Source of the DNA: Oscillospiraceae bacterium
GTDB taxonomy: Bacteria; Bacillota; Clostridia; Oscillospirales; Acutalibacteraceae
Length of the DNA: 5,912 nucleotides
Assembly: GCA_902796295.1 (NCBI GenBank)
Contig: CADBOL010000228.1
Coordinates: forward strand, 1 to 5,912
Direction of reading: 5' to 3'
The translations under genes were made by a program, and so were the position numbers. How positions within the stretch are numbered: the stretch's first letter is position 1; each line of letters begins with the position of its first letter. Shown one piece after another: positions 1 to 5,912 of this stretch. A model generated the notes under the pieces. It did no database searches, was not told where the DNA came from, and saw only the letters and a list, made by a program, of their open reading frames with translations.

Positions 1-1629
1 AATACCGTGCCGGGCGTGACATACGGGTTTTACAGCAAAAAATCCGATTACGCCATGCGTGTGTTTGCAGACGGCAGAGAGATTGCCTCTGCAGGCAAGG
101 TCGCCGCAAATGACGGGGATTTTATACCGAGCACAGAGAGCCCCTCGGGCTTTTTCATTGCATCGGGCAAAAAAACGGAAATAATTATTCAGCAGGCGAA
201 TTTCAACCATATCAGGCATTATGATCTTTCTGTTCTGACAGGCCCTTCCGCGGATATAGTCAGATACTCGACGCTTTTCTATATCGGCAGAACTATAATG
301 TTTATTTCCCTCATCACGGCGGGCCTTATGAATCTCGGTATGTATTTCTTCTTTGACCGCAAAAGGCGCTATCTTTATTTTGCCTGCCTGTGTATCGTAG
401 GAGCGGTCAACTATGCCACGCCGTTCCTAATAGCCGTTATTTTCAAAAATATCAGCTGGTATCTGAGTCACAGGATTGAATACTGTTCAAAGATCCTTAT
501 AGCGTTTTTCGCGGTGGCCTACACAAATACGGTTTTTGAAGGCTGTCTTAATAAAAATCTCAAAAGAGTTTTTATGGCATATTCATTTGCCGGCATTGCC
601 CTTACTGTTTTTCTTCCCTCAATCACCTATACGCGTATAAGCAATCCCGGCGCATATATCCTGGCGGCGCTGCTGTCGCTTATGCTTTTGAATATTGTTT
701 ATTCTCTGAATAAAAACAGGTTTGAGATTGAGGTCTATAAAAAGCTGATTATTTTCGGCGTCGCTGTGGTGTTCGTTTTTGCTCTTGTTGAGCTCTTCGG
801 CTTTTCGTCAAAAACATACAATGCCATCAGCACCGAAACGGGTATAGTTGTTTTCACCTTTATCAACACGGTTGCTCTTGCGCTCGACTTCAAAGATACA
901 AGCAAAATGCTCGACGAGGCAAAAATGAGAGAAAAAGAGCTTTTGCAGGCAAATGAAGCAGTGGTGAAGCTCGGCAATATGCGCGACACATTCCTTGCGG
1001 ATTTAAGTCACGAGCTCAAAACACCTCTCACGGTTATCAGCAATATTTCCGCGCTTACCGCTTATCAGCTGAAAAACGGGCTGGCAGATGAAAAGACAGC
1101 CGAAGGGCTCTCGACTATAGAGAATGAAGCGGTCAGACTCGGCAAAATGGTTGATAACCTCAAGCAGAAATCGGTTACGGGGTTTGAAAACAGCGGAGAA
1201 AAGGTCAGCAATCTATCATCAACGCTGATATCCGCCTCGGCATTCTGCGAGCCGCTGTGCAAGAGAAACAATAACAGGATTACGGTAAAATGCAAAGACG
1301 GGATAGGCGCCGATATCAGCGAAGATCTTGTTTTTCACTGCCTCTATAATCTCATATCAAACGCTACCCGCCACTGCCGTAATAATGTCATAGAGCTCGC
1401 CGGTTTTTCGGAAAATGATAAAACTGTTATCACAGTCACAGATCACGGCGACGGGATGACCGATGAAGAGAAGTCAAAAGCGTTTGACCGGGGATATTCC
1501 GGTGACAAGGGCACAGGTATAGGTCTTGCTCTGTGCAGAGAAATAACGGAGAATAACGGCGGGGCTGTTGTTTTATCCGACACTCCCGGCGGTGGTCTCA
1601 CCGTAACTGTAACATTTGACGGGTGCTGA
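1..1629 (+). CDS. 7TM-DISM-type sensor histidine kinase, 5' end missing
   Basis: Membrane-bound sensor kinase of a two-component system. The frame is already open at base 1 (Asn-Thr before the GTG at 7), so the true start lies upstream and the GTG is not chosen as start. Bases 16-250 encode the end of an extracellular beta-rich domain, including a 'QQANFNHIRHYDLSV' segment like the jelly-roll domain that precedes 7TM-DISM regions. About seven hydrophobic segments follow (near 270-350, 370-445, 493-540, 568-633, 652-708, 742-804, 835-891). A charged helical linker (895-980) leads into the DHp domain, with phospho-acceptor His at 1009-1011 in 'FLADLSHELKTPL'. The HATPase_c domain shows the N box (NLISNA, Asn at 1360), the G1 box DHGDG at 1441 and the G2 box GTGIGLAL from 1510. 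All catalytic motifs look intact. It lies 3 bases from the regulator gene, so the two form an operon. The ligand cannot be read from the sequence. Confidence 0.93.
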   Translation, partial: NTVPGVTYGFYSKKSDYAMRVFADGREIASAGKVAANDGDFIPSTESPSGFFIASGKKTEIIIQQANFNHIRHYDLSVLTGPSADIVRYSTLFYIGRTIMFISLITAGLMNLGMYFFFDRKRRYLYFACLCIVGAVNYATPFLIAVIFKNISWYLSHRIEYCSKILIAFFAVAYTNTVFEGCLNKNLKRVFMAYSFAGIALTVFLPSITYTRISNPGAYILAALLSLMLLNIVYSLNKNRFEIEVYKKLIIFGVAVVFVFALVELFGFSSKTYNAISTETGIVVFTFINTVALALDFKDTSKMLDEAKMREKELLQANEAVVKLGNMRDTFLADLSHELKTPLTVISNISALTAYQLKNGLADEKTAEGLSTIENEAVRLGKMVDNLKQKSVTGFENSGEKVSNLSSTLISASAFCEPLCKRNNNRITVKCKDGIGADISEDLVFHCLYNLISNATRHCRNNVIELAGFSENDKTVITVTDHGDGMTDEEKSKAFDRGYSGDKGTGIGLALCREITENNGGAVVLSDTPGGGLTVTVTFDGC

Positions 1630-1632
1630 GAT

Positions 1633-2304
1633 ATGTCAAAGATATTGATTGTTGAAGATAATAAGGATATTCTCTATACCAACCGCACCATGCTCGAGCT
1701 TAACGGATATGAGGTTCTCTCGGCGGAATCTGTCGGTGCGGCAGAGAAAATATGCCGGGAAACCGGCGGTATTTCCCTGATAATCCTTGATATTATGCTG
1801 CCGGACGGCAGCGGGCTCGATTTTTGCAGAGAGCTCAGAGAAACCAGCGATGTCAAAATCCTCTTTCTCAGCGCTCTTGACACGAGCAAAGATGTAATCG
1901 AGGGATTCCGCGCCGGCGGCGATGATTATCTTGAGAAGCCGTATCATATGGAGGAACTTCTCCTCAGAGTCAAGTCTCTGCTGCGCCGCAAAAATATCGG
2001 AGATTCAAAATCGGAATTCGGCAATATTATTTTTCACGATTATTCATTCGGCGCCGAATTCAACGGAAGAGACCTGCTTCTGCGTCAGAAGGAATACGCG
2101 ATTCTGAAATTCCTCTGTGACAACAAAGGTGAATATTTCACCGCAAAAGAAATCTTTGAGGTGGTCTGGGGAGTGGCTGATGCCGACACTTCCGAAATCC
2201 AGCCTTTTTACAACAGCATTTCATCGCTTAAAGAAAAAACAGCCGGTACCGGAGTGGAAATAGCCCATGAAAAATCCCGCGGTTATTCGGCGGTTATCAG
2301 ATAA
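1633..2304 (+). CDS. OmpR/PhoB-family response regulator
   Basis: Cytoplasmic partner of the upstream kinase, 223 residues, the usual length for an OmpR-type regulator. The receiver domain covers about residues 2-120: acidic pair Glu8-Asp9, phospho-acceptor Asp53 in 'LIILDIMLPDGSG', the Ser80 switch residue in 'LFLSAL', and Lys102-Pro103 in 'DDYLEKPY'. The C-terminal part (about 128-223) has the winged-helix pattern: 'LLLRQKEYAILKFL' opens it and 'SRGYSAVI' ends the wing. The ATG at 1633 sits 3 bases after the kinase stop. There is no clear Shine-Dalgarno sequence in front of it, so translation is probably coupled to the kinase. The oddity is the recognition helix: the usual vdvhIsrLRkKl-type pattern is replaced by 'IQPFYNSISSLKEK', which has lost the conserved arginines. 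Phosphorylation control looks normal. DNA binding is expected from the fold but may have a changed specificity. Confidence 0.94.
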   Translation: MSKILIVEDNKDILYTNRTMLELNGYEVLSAESVGAAEKICRETGGISLIILDIMLPDGSGLDFCRELRETSDVKILFLSALDTSKDVIEGFRAGGDDYLEKPYHMEELLLRVKSLLRRKNIGDSKSEFGNIIFHDYSFGAEFNGRDLLLRQKEYAILKFLCDNKGEYFTAKEIFEVVWGVADADTSEIQPFYNSISSLKEKTAGTGVEIAHEKSRGYSAVIR

Positions 2305-2343
2305 CGGTATCATTCATTACGGCAGTCTAACAAATATATTAGA

Positions 2344-2369
2344 GAGCGGATATTTAACTGTTTCCGCTC
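2344..2369. repeat. Inverted repeat overlapping the promoter (possible operator or hairpin)
   Basis: A perfect 7-base dyad, GAGCGGA (2344-2350) and TCCGCTC (2363-2369), encloses a 12-base AT-rich loop. The loop contains the -35-like hexamer of the promoter proposed at 2354-2381. Two readings are possible: an operator bound by a dimeric regulator, or an RNA hairpin ending the upstream operon. The bases after the right arm (cgggtttataatag) contain no real T tract, so an intrinsic terminator is the weaker reading. The dyad itself is certain; its role is inferred. Confidence 0.5.
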
Positions 2370-2388
2370 CGGGTTTATAATAGATTTG
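2354..2388 (+). promoter_or_regulatory. Putative sigma-A-type promoter of the large exported protein gene
   Basis: The -10 box TATAAT at 2376-2381 matches consensus exactly. TTAACT at 2354-2359 matches TTGACA at four of six bases with a 16-base spacer. Transcription would start near 2388, giving a leader of about 40 bases before the ATG at 2428. The -35-like element lies inside the loop of the inverted repeat at 2344-2369, so a protein bound there would meet RNA polymerase directly. The weak -35 next to a perfect -10 is what an activator-dependent promoter often looks like. No OmpR-type direct repeats were recognised. Read by eye only. Confidence 0.55.
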
Positions 2389-2412
2389 TAAAATGAAGGA
2401 ATATTTCTTTAC

Positions 2413-2418
2413 GGAGGT
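2413..2418 (+). promoter_or_regulatory. Ribosome binding site GGAGGT
   Basis: Strong Shine-Dalgarno sequence with nine bases between it and the ATG at 2428. It fixes the start there rather than at the in-frame ATG at 2452 (codon 9), which would cut the signal peptide. It implies efficient initiation, in contrast to the response regulator gene, which has no clear site. Confidence 0.85.
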
Positions 2419-2427
2419 AACACCAAA

Positions 2428-2514
2428 ATGAAAAGAATCGTCAGTATTACAATGGCGCTGCTGATGTGCTTTACCGCGTTTGCGATAGGTATTAACGGTA
2501 CCGTTGCAAAGGCC
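2428..2514 (+). other. Sec signal peptide of the large exported protein
   Basis: Residues 2-3 are Lys-Arg, followed by a hydrophobic core (about residues 4-22, including 'MALLMCFTAFAIGI') and a polar stretch ending in Ala27-Lys28-Ala29. This fits signal peptidase I cleavage before Ala30. A lipoprotein reading was considered because of Cys14, but the residues before it (A-L-L-M) do not form a lipobox (typically LAGC-like) and the position is inside the hydrophobic core. Confidence 0.85.
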
Positions 2515-5500
2515 GCAGATCCGTCAGCATCCAACTTTCTGCTGTCAAACCCGGCTCCGGCCAATGTGAACAGCACGGCAAACCCCTACGGTGAGCCGTC
2601 GGGCCGCGTTTTCTCGTTATCCACAATGAATGAACTTTTTTATTATCAGACATGGGATGGGGAATACGAAGAGTATAAGTTTGACCTTTATGAATCAAGC
2701 CGGAATCCGTCGCTTGATCTCAAATACTCATCGGCATACGACCATTACGGCAGCGGTTATTACTGGCTCAAAGATCCTAACAGGGCAAATTCATCGGATC
2801 CCTCCGGGGCTTTGATTTCACTCAGTGACGATAACAATCTTCTGAAAAAATACCGCCTGAGCTATGTTCAGTCCGCCGGCTGCGATCCTCTCGGTCACGG
2901 CAGGGATGACCATATCGCCTTTATAGGTTATTCAAACTATAAGCTCAACGGAACCTGGACATATCATACCTATGTTGTTCTTCAGAACCTTAAAACGAAC
3001 CAGATGTACGGACTTGATCTGGACTCTTCATCATGGACAAGAGACCGCGATCTTCCTTATTATCTGAACGCCGCCTATTTTGAAATCGCGGCAGGTGATT
3101 TTGACAATGACGGCAAAGACAGTATCATTGTTTACTGCCCGTCAACCGGAAATAACGTAAAGGTGTGCGAAATCACTTTCAACGGCTCTTCTCTCAGCAG
3201 CAGGGTTGTCACAACAATAGCAAATCTGAGGCCGGCATCAGTCGATCTGCTCTCAGGCCGTGAAAGCCGCTGGGAATTCAAGCCCACCGTCAGTTTCGCT
3301 GTCGGCGATTTTGACGCAAACGGAGTTGAAGACCTTGCCATTTCCACCGGTTTCGGCAATCCCGCTTCTGAAAGCGGTAACAGCGTTGAAAACGGTCTTC
3401 ATAAATCCGGTACTTCCTTTGAGCGTTATGTTACCGGCGTTTCGGTTATGCAGCTTTCCGGCTCGACATGGAGCGTGAAAGACACACAGTGGATGTATGA
3501 CCGTGCCGGTTTGGTTTCTTCCGACAGCAGTTCCTCCACATATTACTACAAGGCAATGCATATGGGCGAAATTGCCGCGGGTGATATTGACGGCAACGGG
3601 ACCGAAGACATAATCTGCGCCGGCTATACCTCCTATGATGATATATGCAGAGGCGTTGTGTGGAAAGACACATCCAAGGGAATAGATATAGCCAGCCTCG
3701 GCGACATAGATAAGAGCAACTATGCTTATTCAATCATCTCATATAACGGAAGCAGCTTTACCAGGACCGAGCTTGACAAGATTCAGATAGGCACAGCCGA
3801 AAAAGAACATTTCTATCATGACTCTGACTCTATGTGGCCGCAGATTCAGGTTGAGACGGCATATACCAACGGCCGTTCAAGCCCTGCCGAAGTATTTATT
3901 GAAGGCTCCATTTACAGCGCCAAATCCGGCTCTCTCATGTCACAGTTTGACACTAAATTCTTTACTCAGTCATTCAGTACTTTTATGAACGGAAGCCTCA
4001 CAACAGGCCTTATTTTCACAACTCAGGTTGCGGCAGGCAATTTTGACGGAAACGTTGCAGGCCGTGAGCAGTTTGTATATGTTGTTGCTTTCAAGGAAAA
4101 AGACTACAGAGACTATGCCTTATATATGGGCATATGCGGCGGATGCGAATTTGATGATGTTGTTGAAACCGTAGGCGGCAAAAAGACCGTAACGGATTAC
4201 GGCACCATCATCAATTACGGCTGCAGCGACATAAGAGATCACTCCGATACAAATGTTGACTTAGTAAATGAAGTTAACGCCAGTAAGTGCTTATATAACA
4301 GAGGCGACCACTGGACAGATACTTCATCAAAATGCCTTAATACGGTTATCTGCGCAGTGGATTATGATGACGACGGTCTTTTAGGCAGATTCAATAATCA
4401 CAGTTTCATAACCACCGACCGGACACCGGTTGTCGTTCTTCAGGGTTCTCCGTATTTCGAATCACTTGATCAGGCCGGAGCATACGGTGATGAGGGCAAC
4501 AACGCCGGCACTACATATACCATAGGTTATTCATATGAAAAGACTACATCAAAGGGCAATAACGTTTCCTTCGGTGTCGGCTTTGCAGGAGAACTTCAGG
4601 CAGGCAATTTCAAGTCGAGTCTTGAGGTGGGCTATTCTCTTGACTGGAGCGAAACCTTTGAAAAATCCTTCTCAAAAGAGTATTCCCACAGTTTCACGGC
4701 AAGTCAGGACTCGGTAGTTGTCACAATAGTTCCCGTTCATGTTTATTCTTATGATATCTATAACCCCGTCTCCGGTACATTTAAGGAAAACGGCTATTCC
4801 GTAACCGTTCCTGCAGAACCGGTTTACAGAATTATGGGAATCGAGGAGTATAACACCGCTGTTGACGGATATAATGCATATATTGACTCCTTACAGGGAA
4901 CTCCGAAAGCAAACAAGCTGAAAAAGATCACCTACGGTGATAATTATGTTAACGCTGTTCTTCCCGATGCACAGGGTAACCCTTATATTTATCAGAAATG
5001 GACTGAGAACAACCAGATTGACGACCTGAGTAACGGCGTCCGTTTCAGCACAGGCATAGCCGGAGGTACAACCGAAACCGAATATGTTTACTCCACAGGT
5101 ACATCACACTCAACCGAAATGGCTCACGGCTTCAATTTCAGCCTGACTCTTCAGGGCGGCGGAAAAACTCCCGGCGATGTTGAGCTTTGGGGCGGCGGAT
5201 ATGTCAACCTCGATTATTCGCATTCAAAAGGACAGACGGTTTCAACTTCAGATTCCGAAGGATTCAAGGTCGGAATCGTTGACCCGTCTCCCAATGCCCT
5301 TGTTCCCGCGGCGCAGCTTCAGAACTACTTCTTTAACTGGTATCTTGCCCAGTGGTCGGTCAGTCTGTCAGAGGATCCGGCTCAGAAGACTCCTGTTGTA
5401 GGATTCGGCGTAAGTGATGTTACATCTCCTGTAGGTGCGCCCAAAAATCTTGAGGCGGAATTCAGGATGAATGAGAACAATCTTGATAATTCATCGGTAT

Positions 5501-5912
5501 TACTCACCTGGGAAAAACCGGATACCATTCCGTTCGGCCCGACCCCGGCAGGTTATATGATTTATGATGATGATCAGGTAATTAATTCTCAGATATTTAT
5601 TCCTTCAGACAGCAACAATATTTCATATACCCTCAACGGTGTCGCTTACGGCAGCAAGCATCACTATACAGTCAGAGCCGTAACAACGGGGACGAACTCT
5701 CTGAGTACGCCATCCAATGAGGCGGTTCTCGGCTGGGTAAGCAACGCGGTCGGCATAGAATCAATCGCCAAAGACAATACTTATGTTTCCTCCGACGGTC
5801 TTACAGACAGATACATTATAAAATTCACCGACGGCACCGAATCAGATTTCTTTATCAAAAACGGTAAAGACGGTGCAAACGGCACAAGCGTAAGCTCAGG
5901 TTATATCAATAA
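2428..5912 (+). CDS. Large modular exported protein: FG-GAP/VCBS propeller, beta-rich core, FN3, collagen-like tail (3' end missing)
   Basis: I translated this frame by hand: it has no stop from the ATG at 2428 to the last base, giving 1161 complete codons and a gene cut by the window edge. In order: signal peptide (residues 1-29); FG-GAP/VCBS-type repeats with DxDxDG-like loops (about 140-660); a Ser/Thr/Gly-rich amphipathic beta stretch (about 697-787); a linker (about 790-870) containing 'MGIEEYNTAVDGYNAY'; a second beta stretch (about 876-952); a conserved-looking 'NYFFNWYLAQW ... PVVGFGVSDVT' segment (967-999); a fibronectin type III domain (1002-1102); and a collagen-like section (1107 onward). 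FG-GAP loops bind calcium and form propellers in other proteins. FN3 and collagen-like parts are common in surface adhesins. From memory, uncharacterised clostridial exported proteins share a similar order, which I could not check. All eleven cysteines of the mature part fall in 152-642. No catalytic site was recognised. An anchor such as LPXTG or SLH may lie beyond the window. Role inferred: surface or secreted binding protein. Confidence 0.9.
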   Translation, partial: MKRIVSITMALLMCFTAFAIGINGTVAKAADPSASNFLLSNPAPANVNSTANPYGEPSGRVFSLSTMNELFYYQTWDGEYEEYKFDLYESSRNPSLDLKYSSAYDHYGSGYYWLKDPNRANSSDPSGALISLSDDNNLLKKYRLSYVQSAGCDPLGHGRDDHIAFIGYSNYKLNGTWTYHTYVVLQNLKTNQMYGLDLDSSSWTRDRDLPYYLNAAYFEIAAGDFDNDGKDSIIVYCPSTGNNVKVCEITFNGSSLSSRVVTTIANLRPASVDLLSGRESRWEFKPTVSFAVGDFDANGVEDLAISTGFGNPASESGNSVENGLHKSGTSFERYVTGVSVMQLSGSTWSVKDTQWMYDRAGLVSSDSSSSTYYYKAMHMGEIAAGDIDGNGTEDIICAGYTSYDDICRGVVWKDTSKGIDIASLGDIDKSNYAYSIISYNGSSFTRTELDKIQIGTAEKEHFYHDSDSMWPQIQVETAYTNGRSSPAEVFIEGSIYSAKSGSLMSQFDTKFFTQSFSTFMNGSLTTGLIFTTQVAAGNFDGNVAGREQFVYVVAFKEKDYRDYALYMGICGGCEFDDVVETVGGKKTVTDYGTIINYGCSDIRDHSDTNVDLVNEVNASKCLYNRGDHWTDTSSKCLNTVICAVDYDDDGLLGRFNNHSFITTDRTPVVVLQGSPYFESLDQAGAYGDEGNNAGTTYTIGYSYEKTTSKGNNVSFGVGFAGELQAGNFKSSLEVGYSLDWSETFEKSFSKEYSHSFTASQDSVVVTIVPVHVYSYDIYNPVSGTFKENGYSVTVPAEPVYRIMGIEEYNTAVDGYNAYIDSLQGTPKANKLKKITYGDNYVNAVLPDAQGNPYIYQKWTENNQIDDLSNGVRFSTGIAGGTTETEYVYSTGTSHSTEMAHGFNFSLTLQGGGKTPGDVELWGGGYVNLDYSHSKGQTVSTSDSEGFKVGIVDPSPNALVPAAQLQNYFFNWYLAQWSVSLSEDPAQKTPVVGFGVSDVTSPVGAPKNLEAEFRMNENNLDNSSVLLTWEKPDTIPFGPTPAGYMIYDDDQVINSQIFIPSDSNNISYTLNGVAYGSKHHYTVRAVTTGTNSLSTPSNEAVLGWVSNAVGIESIAKDNTYVSSDGLTDRYIIKFTDGTESDFFIKNGKDGANGTSVSSGYIN
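2872..4365 (+). repeat. FG-GAP/VCBS-type repeat region, probably a seven-bladed beta-propeller
   Basis: Clear calcium-loop motifs are at residues 223-231 (GDFDNDGKD), 293-302 (GDFDANGVED), 385-394 (GDIDGNGTED) and 645-650 (DYDDDG). Weaker copies are at 153-161 (DPLGHGRDD), 472-493 ('QIQVETAYTNGRSSPAEVFI') and 534-551 ('VAAGNFDGN' onward). Each is followed by a hydrophobic strand such as 'SIIVYC', 'LAISTG' or 'DIICAG'. Seven copies at spacings of roughly 60-107 residues suit a seven-bladed propeller of the integrin-alpha kind. The four clear loops are seen directly; the count of seven depends on accepting the degenerate ones. The likely role is calcium-stabilised binding outside the cell. Confidence 0.75.
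4516..4788 (+). other. First Ser/Thr/Gly-rich amphipathic beta stretch
   Basis: Residues about 697-787 alternate hydrophobic or aromatic residues with small polar ones, for example 'TYTIGYSYEKTTSKGNNVSF' and 'SLDWSETFEKSFSKEYSHSF', and end with 'SVVVTIVPVHVYSYDI'. There are no cysteines. Such alternation over many residues is typical of long beta hairpins, including those of beta-pore-forming toxins and of adhesin stalks. No diagnostic signature of a named family was found, so the domain stays unassigned. Confidence 0.45.
5053..5283 (+). other. Second Ser/Thr/Gly-rich amphipathic beta stretch
   Basis: Residues about 876-952 again show alternating polar and hydrophobic residues: 'TETEYVYSTGTSHSTEMAHG', then 'FNFSLTLQGGG' and 'ELWGGGYVNLDYSHSKGQTV'. 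The pattern resembles the first stretch (Tyr-Ser-x-x-Thr-Ser followed by a Phe-rich strand), which suggests either a duplicated unit or two halves of one beta sheet split by the 790-870 linker. The family is not recognised. Confidence 0.4.
5431..5733 (+). other. Fibronectin type III domain
   Basis: Residues about 1002-1102 follow the FN3 pattern: 'GAPKNLEAEF' opens the first strand, 'SVLLTWEKP' carries the conserved Trp, 'PAGYMIYDDD' the Gly-Tyr-x-Ile-Tyr strand, and 'SKHHYTVRAV' the conserved Tyr-x-Val-x-Ala-Val strand. It is about 100 residues, normal for the family. In bacterial surface proteins FN3 domains are usually spacers or carbohydrate or protein binding modules. Confidence 0.82.
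5746..5912 (+). other. Collagen-like / 'TDGT...NGKDG' section, cut by the window edge
   Basis: Residues 1109-1131 ('GIESIAKDN' onward to 'DGLTDRYII') and 1132-1152 ('KFTDGTESDFFIKNGKDGAN' plus Gly) match a known motif of phage tail and Firmicutes surface proteins, in which a short beta unit ending in FTDGT-x-FxVxNG leads into Gly-x-Asp-Gly collagen-like repeats. Only the first unit is visible. The following 'TSVSSGYIN' looks like the start of another. It probably forms a trimeric or stalk-like extension. Confidence 0.7.

Noticed and set aside
7..9. GTG as the start codon of the kinase
   Set aside because: The frame is open to base 1 and the extracellular domain would begin mid-domain without a signal peptide, so the true start is upstream of the window.
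2333..2340. AATATATT palindrome and a TATATT -10-like hexamer
   Set aside because: A short AT-rich palindrome is expected by chance. No acceptable -35 lies 16-18 bases upstream.
2344..2385. Intrinsic terminator of the kinase-regulator operon
   Set aside because: The stem is only 7 pairs with a 12-base loop and is followed by cgggtttataatag rather than a T run. The promoter/operator reading explains the same bases better, though a weak terminator cannot be excluded.
3253..3733. Overlapping minus-strand frames of about 95-102 codons (3253-3561 and 3446-3733)
   Set aside because: They lie wholly inside the + strand exported protein gene, whose frame carries clear repeat motifs. Their translations look like low-complexity antisense readings with no recognisable domain.
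4591..4614. Additional FG-GAP loop at 'LQAGNFKS' (its DNA resembles the repeat at 4024)
   Set aside because: No Asp/Asn calcium ligands follow, and the segment belongs to the alternating beta stretch rather than to a blade.
4516..5283. MACPF/CDC perforin domain
   Set aside because: The characteristic Tyr/Trp-Gly-Thr/Ser-His-Phe/Tyr followed by Gly-Gly signature is absent; only the general alternation of residues is similar.
4535..5401. Short + strand frames at 4535-4717 and 5177-5401
   Set aside because: They are out-of-frame readings of the same gene, Arg/Ser-rich, with no ribosome binding site.
1..5912. CRISPR array, tRNA/rRNA genes, insertion sequence, transposase or attachment site
   Set aside because: No spaced direct repeats, structural RNA signatures, transposase motifs or terminal inverted repeats were seen. 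The only non-coding stretch is the 123 bases at 2305-2427.

Overview
The window reads as ordinary, densely coding chromosomal DNA of moderate GC from a Gram-positive, clostridia-like bacterium. Three observations suggest this: a 7TM-type sensor kinase with an OmpR-type partner, a strong GGAGGT ribosome binding site, and a short Sec signal ending in AKA ahead of a very large modular exported protein. Assignment to gut Clostridia (Ruminococcaceae or Oscillospiraceae-like) is inference from style, not from a marker gene.

Layout, all on the + strand. Positions 1-1629 hold the 3' part of a membrane sensor histidine kinase whose start lies before the window. Three bases later comes its partner response regulator (1633-2304). 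A 123-base gap (2305-2427) follows, with a consensus -10 box, a -35-like hexamer inside the loop of a perfect 7+7 inverted repeat, and a good Shine-Dalgarno sequence. From 2428 one reading frame stays open to the last base (at least 1161 codons). It encodes an exported protein with these parts in order: signal peptide, a probable seven-bladed FG-GAP/VCBS propeller, two Ser/Thr/Gly-rich amphipathic beta stretches separated by a linker, a fibronectin type III domain, and the start of a collagen-like 'NGKDGANG' section. Both ends of the window cut through genes.

Working model: the kinase senses an extracellular or envelope signal through a jelly-roll plus 7TM module and phosphorylates the regulator. 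The natural first target to test is the adjacent promoter, so the pair may control display of the large surface or secreted protein. Only adjacency, orientation and the dyad at the promoter support that link. The function of the large protein is not known to me. The propeller, FN3 and collagen-like parts point to adhesion or extracellular binding. The two beta stretches are the least explained part of the window.
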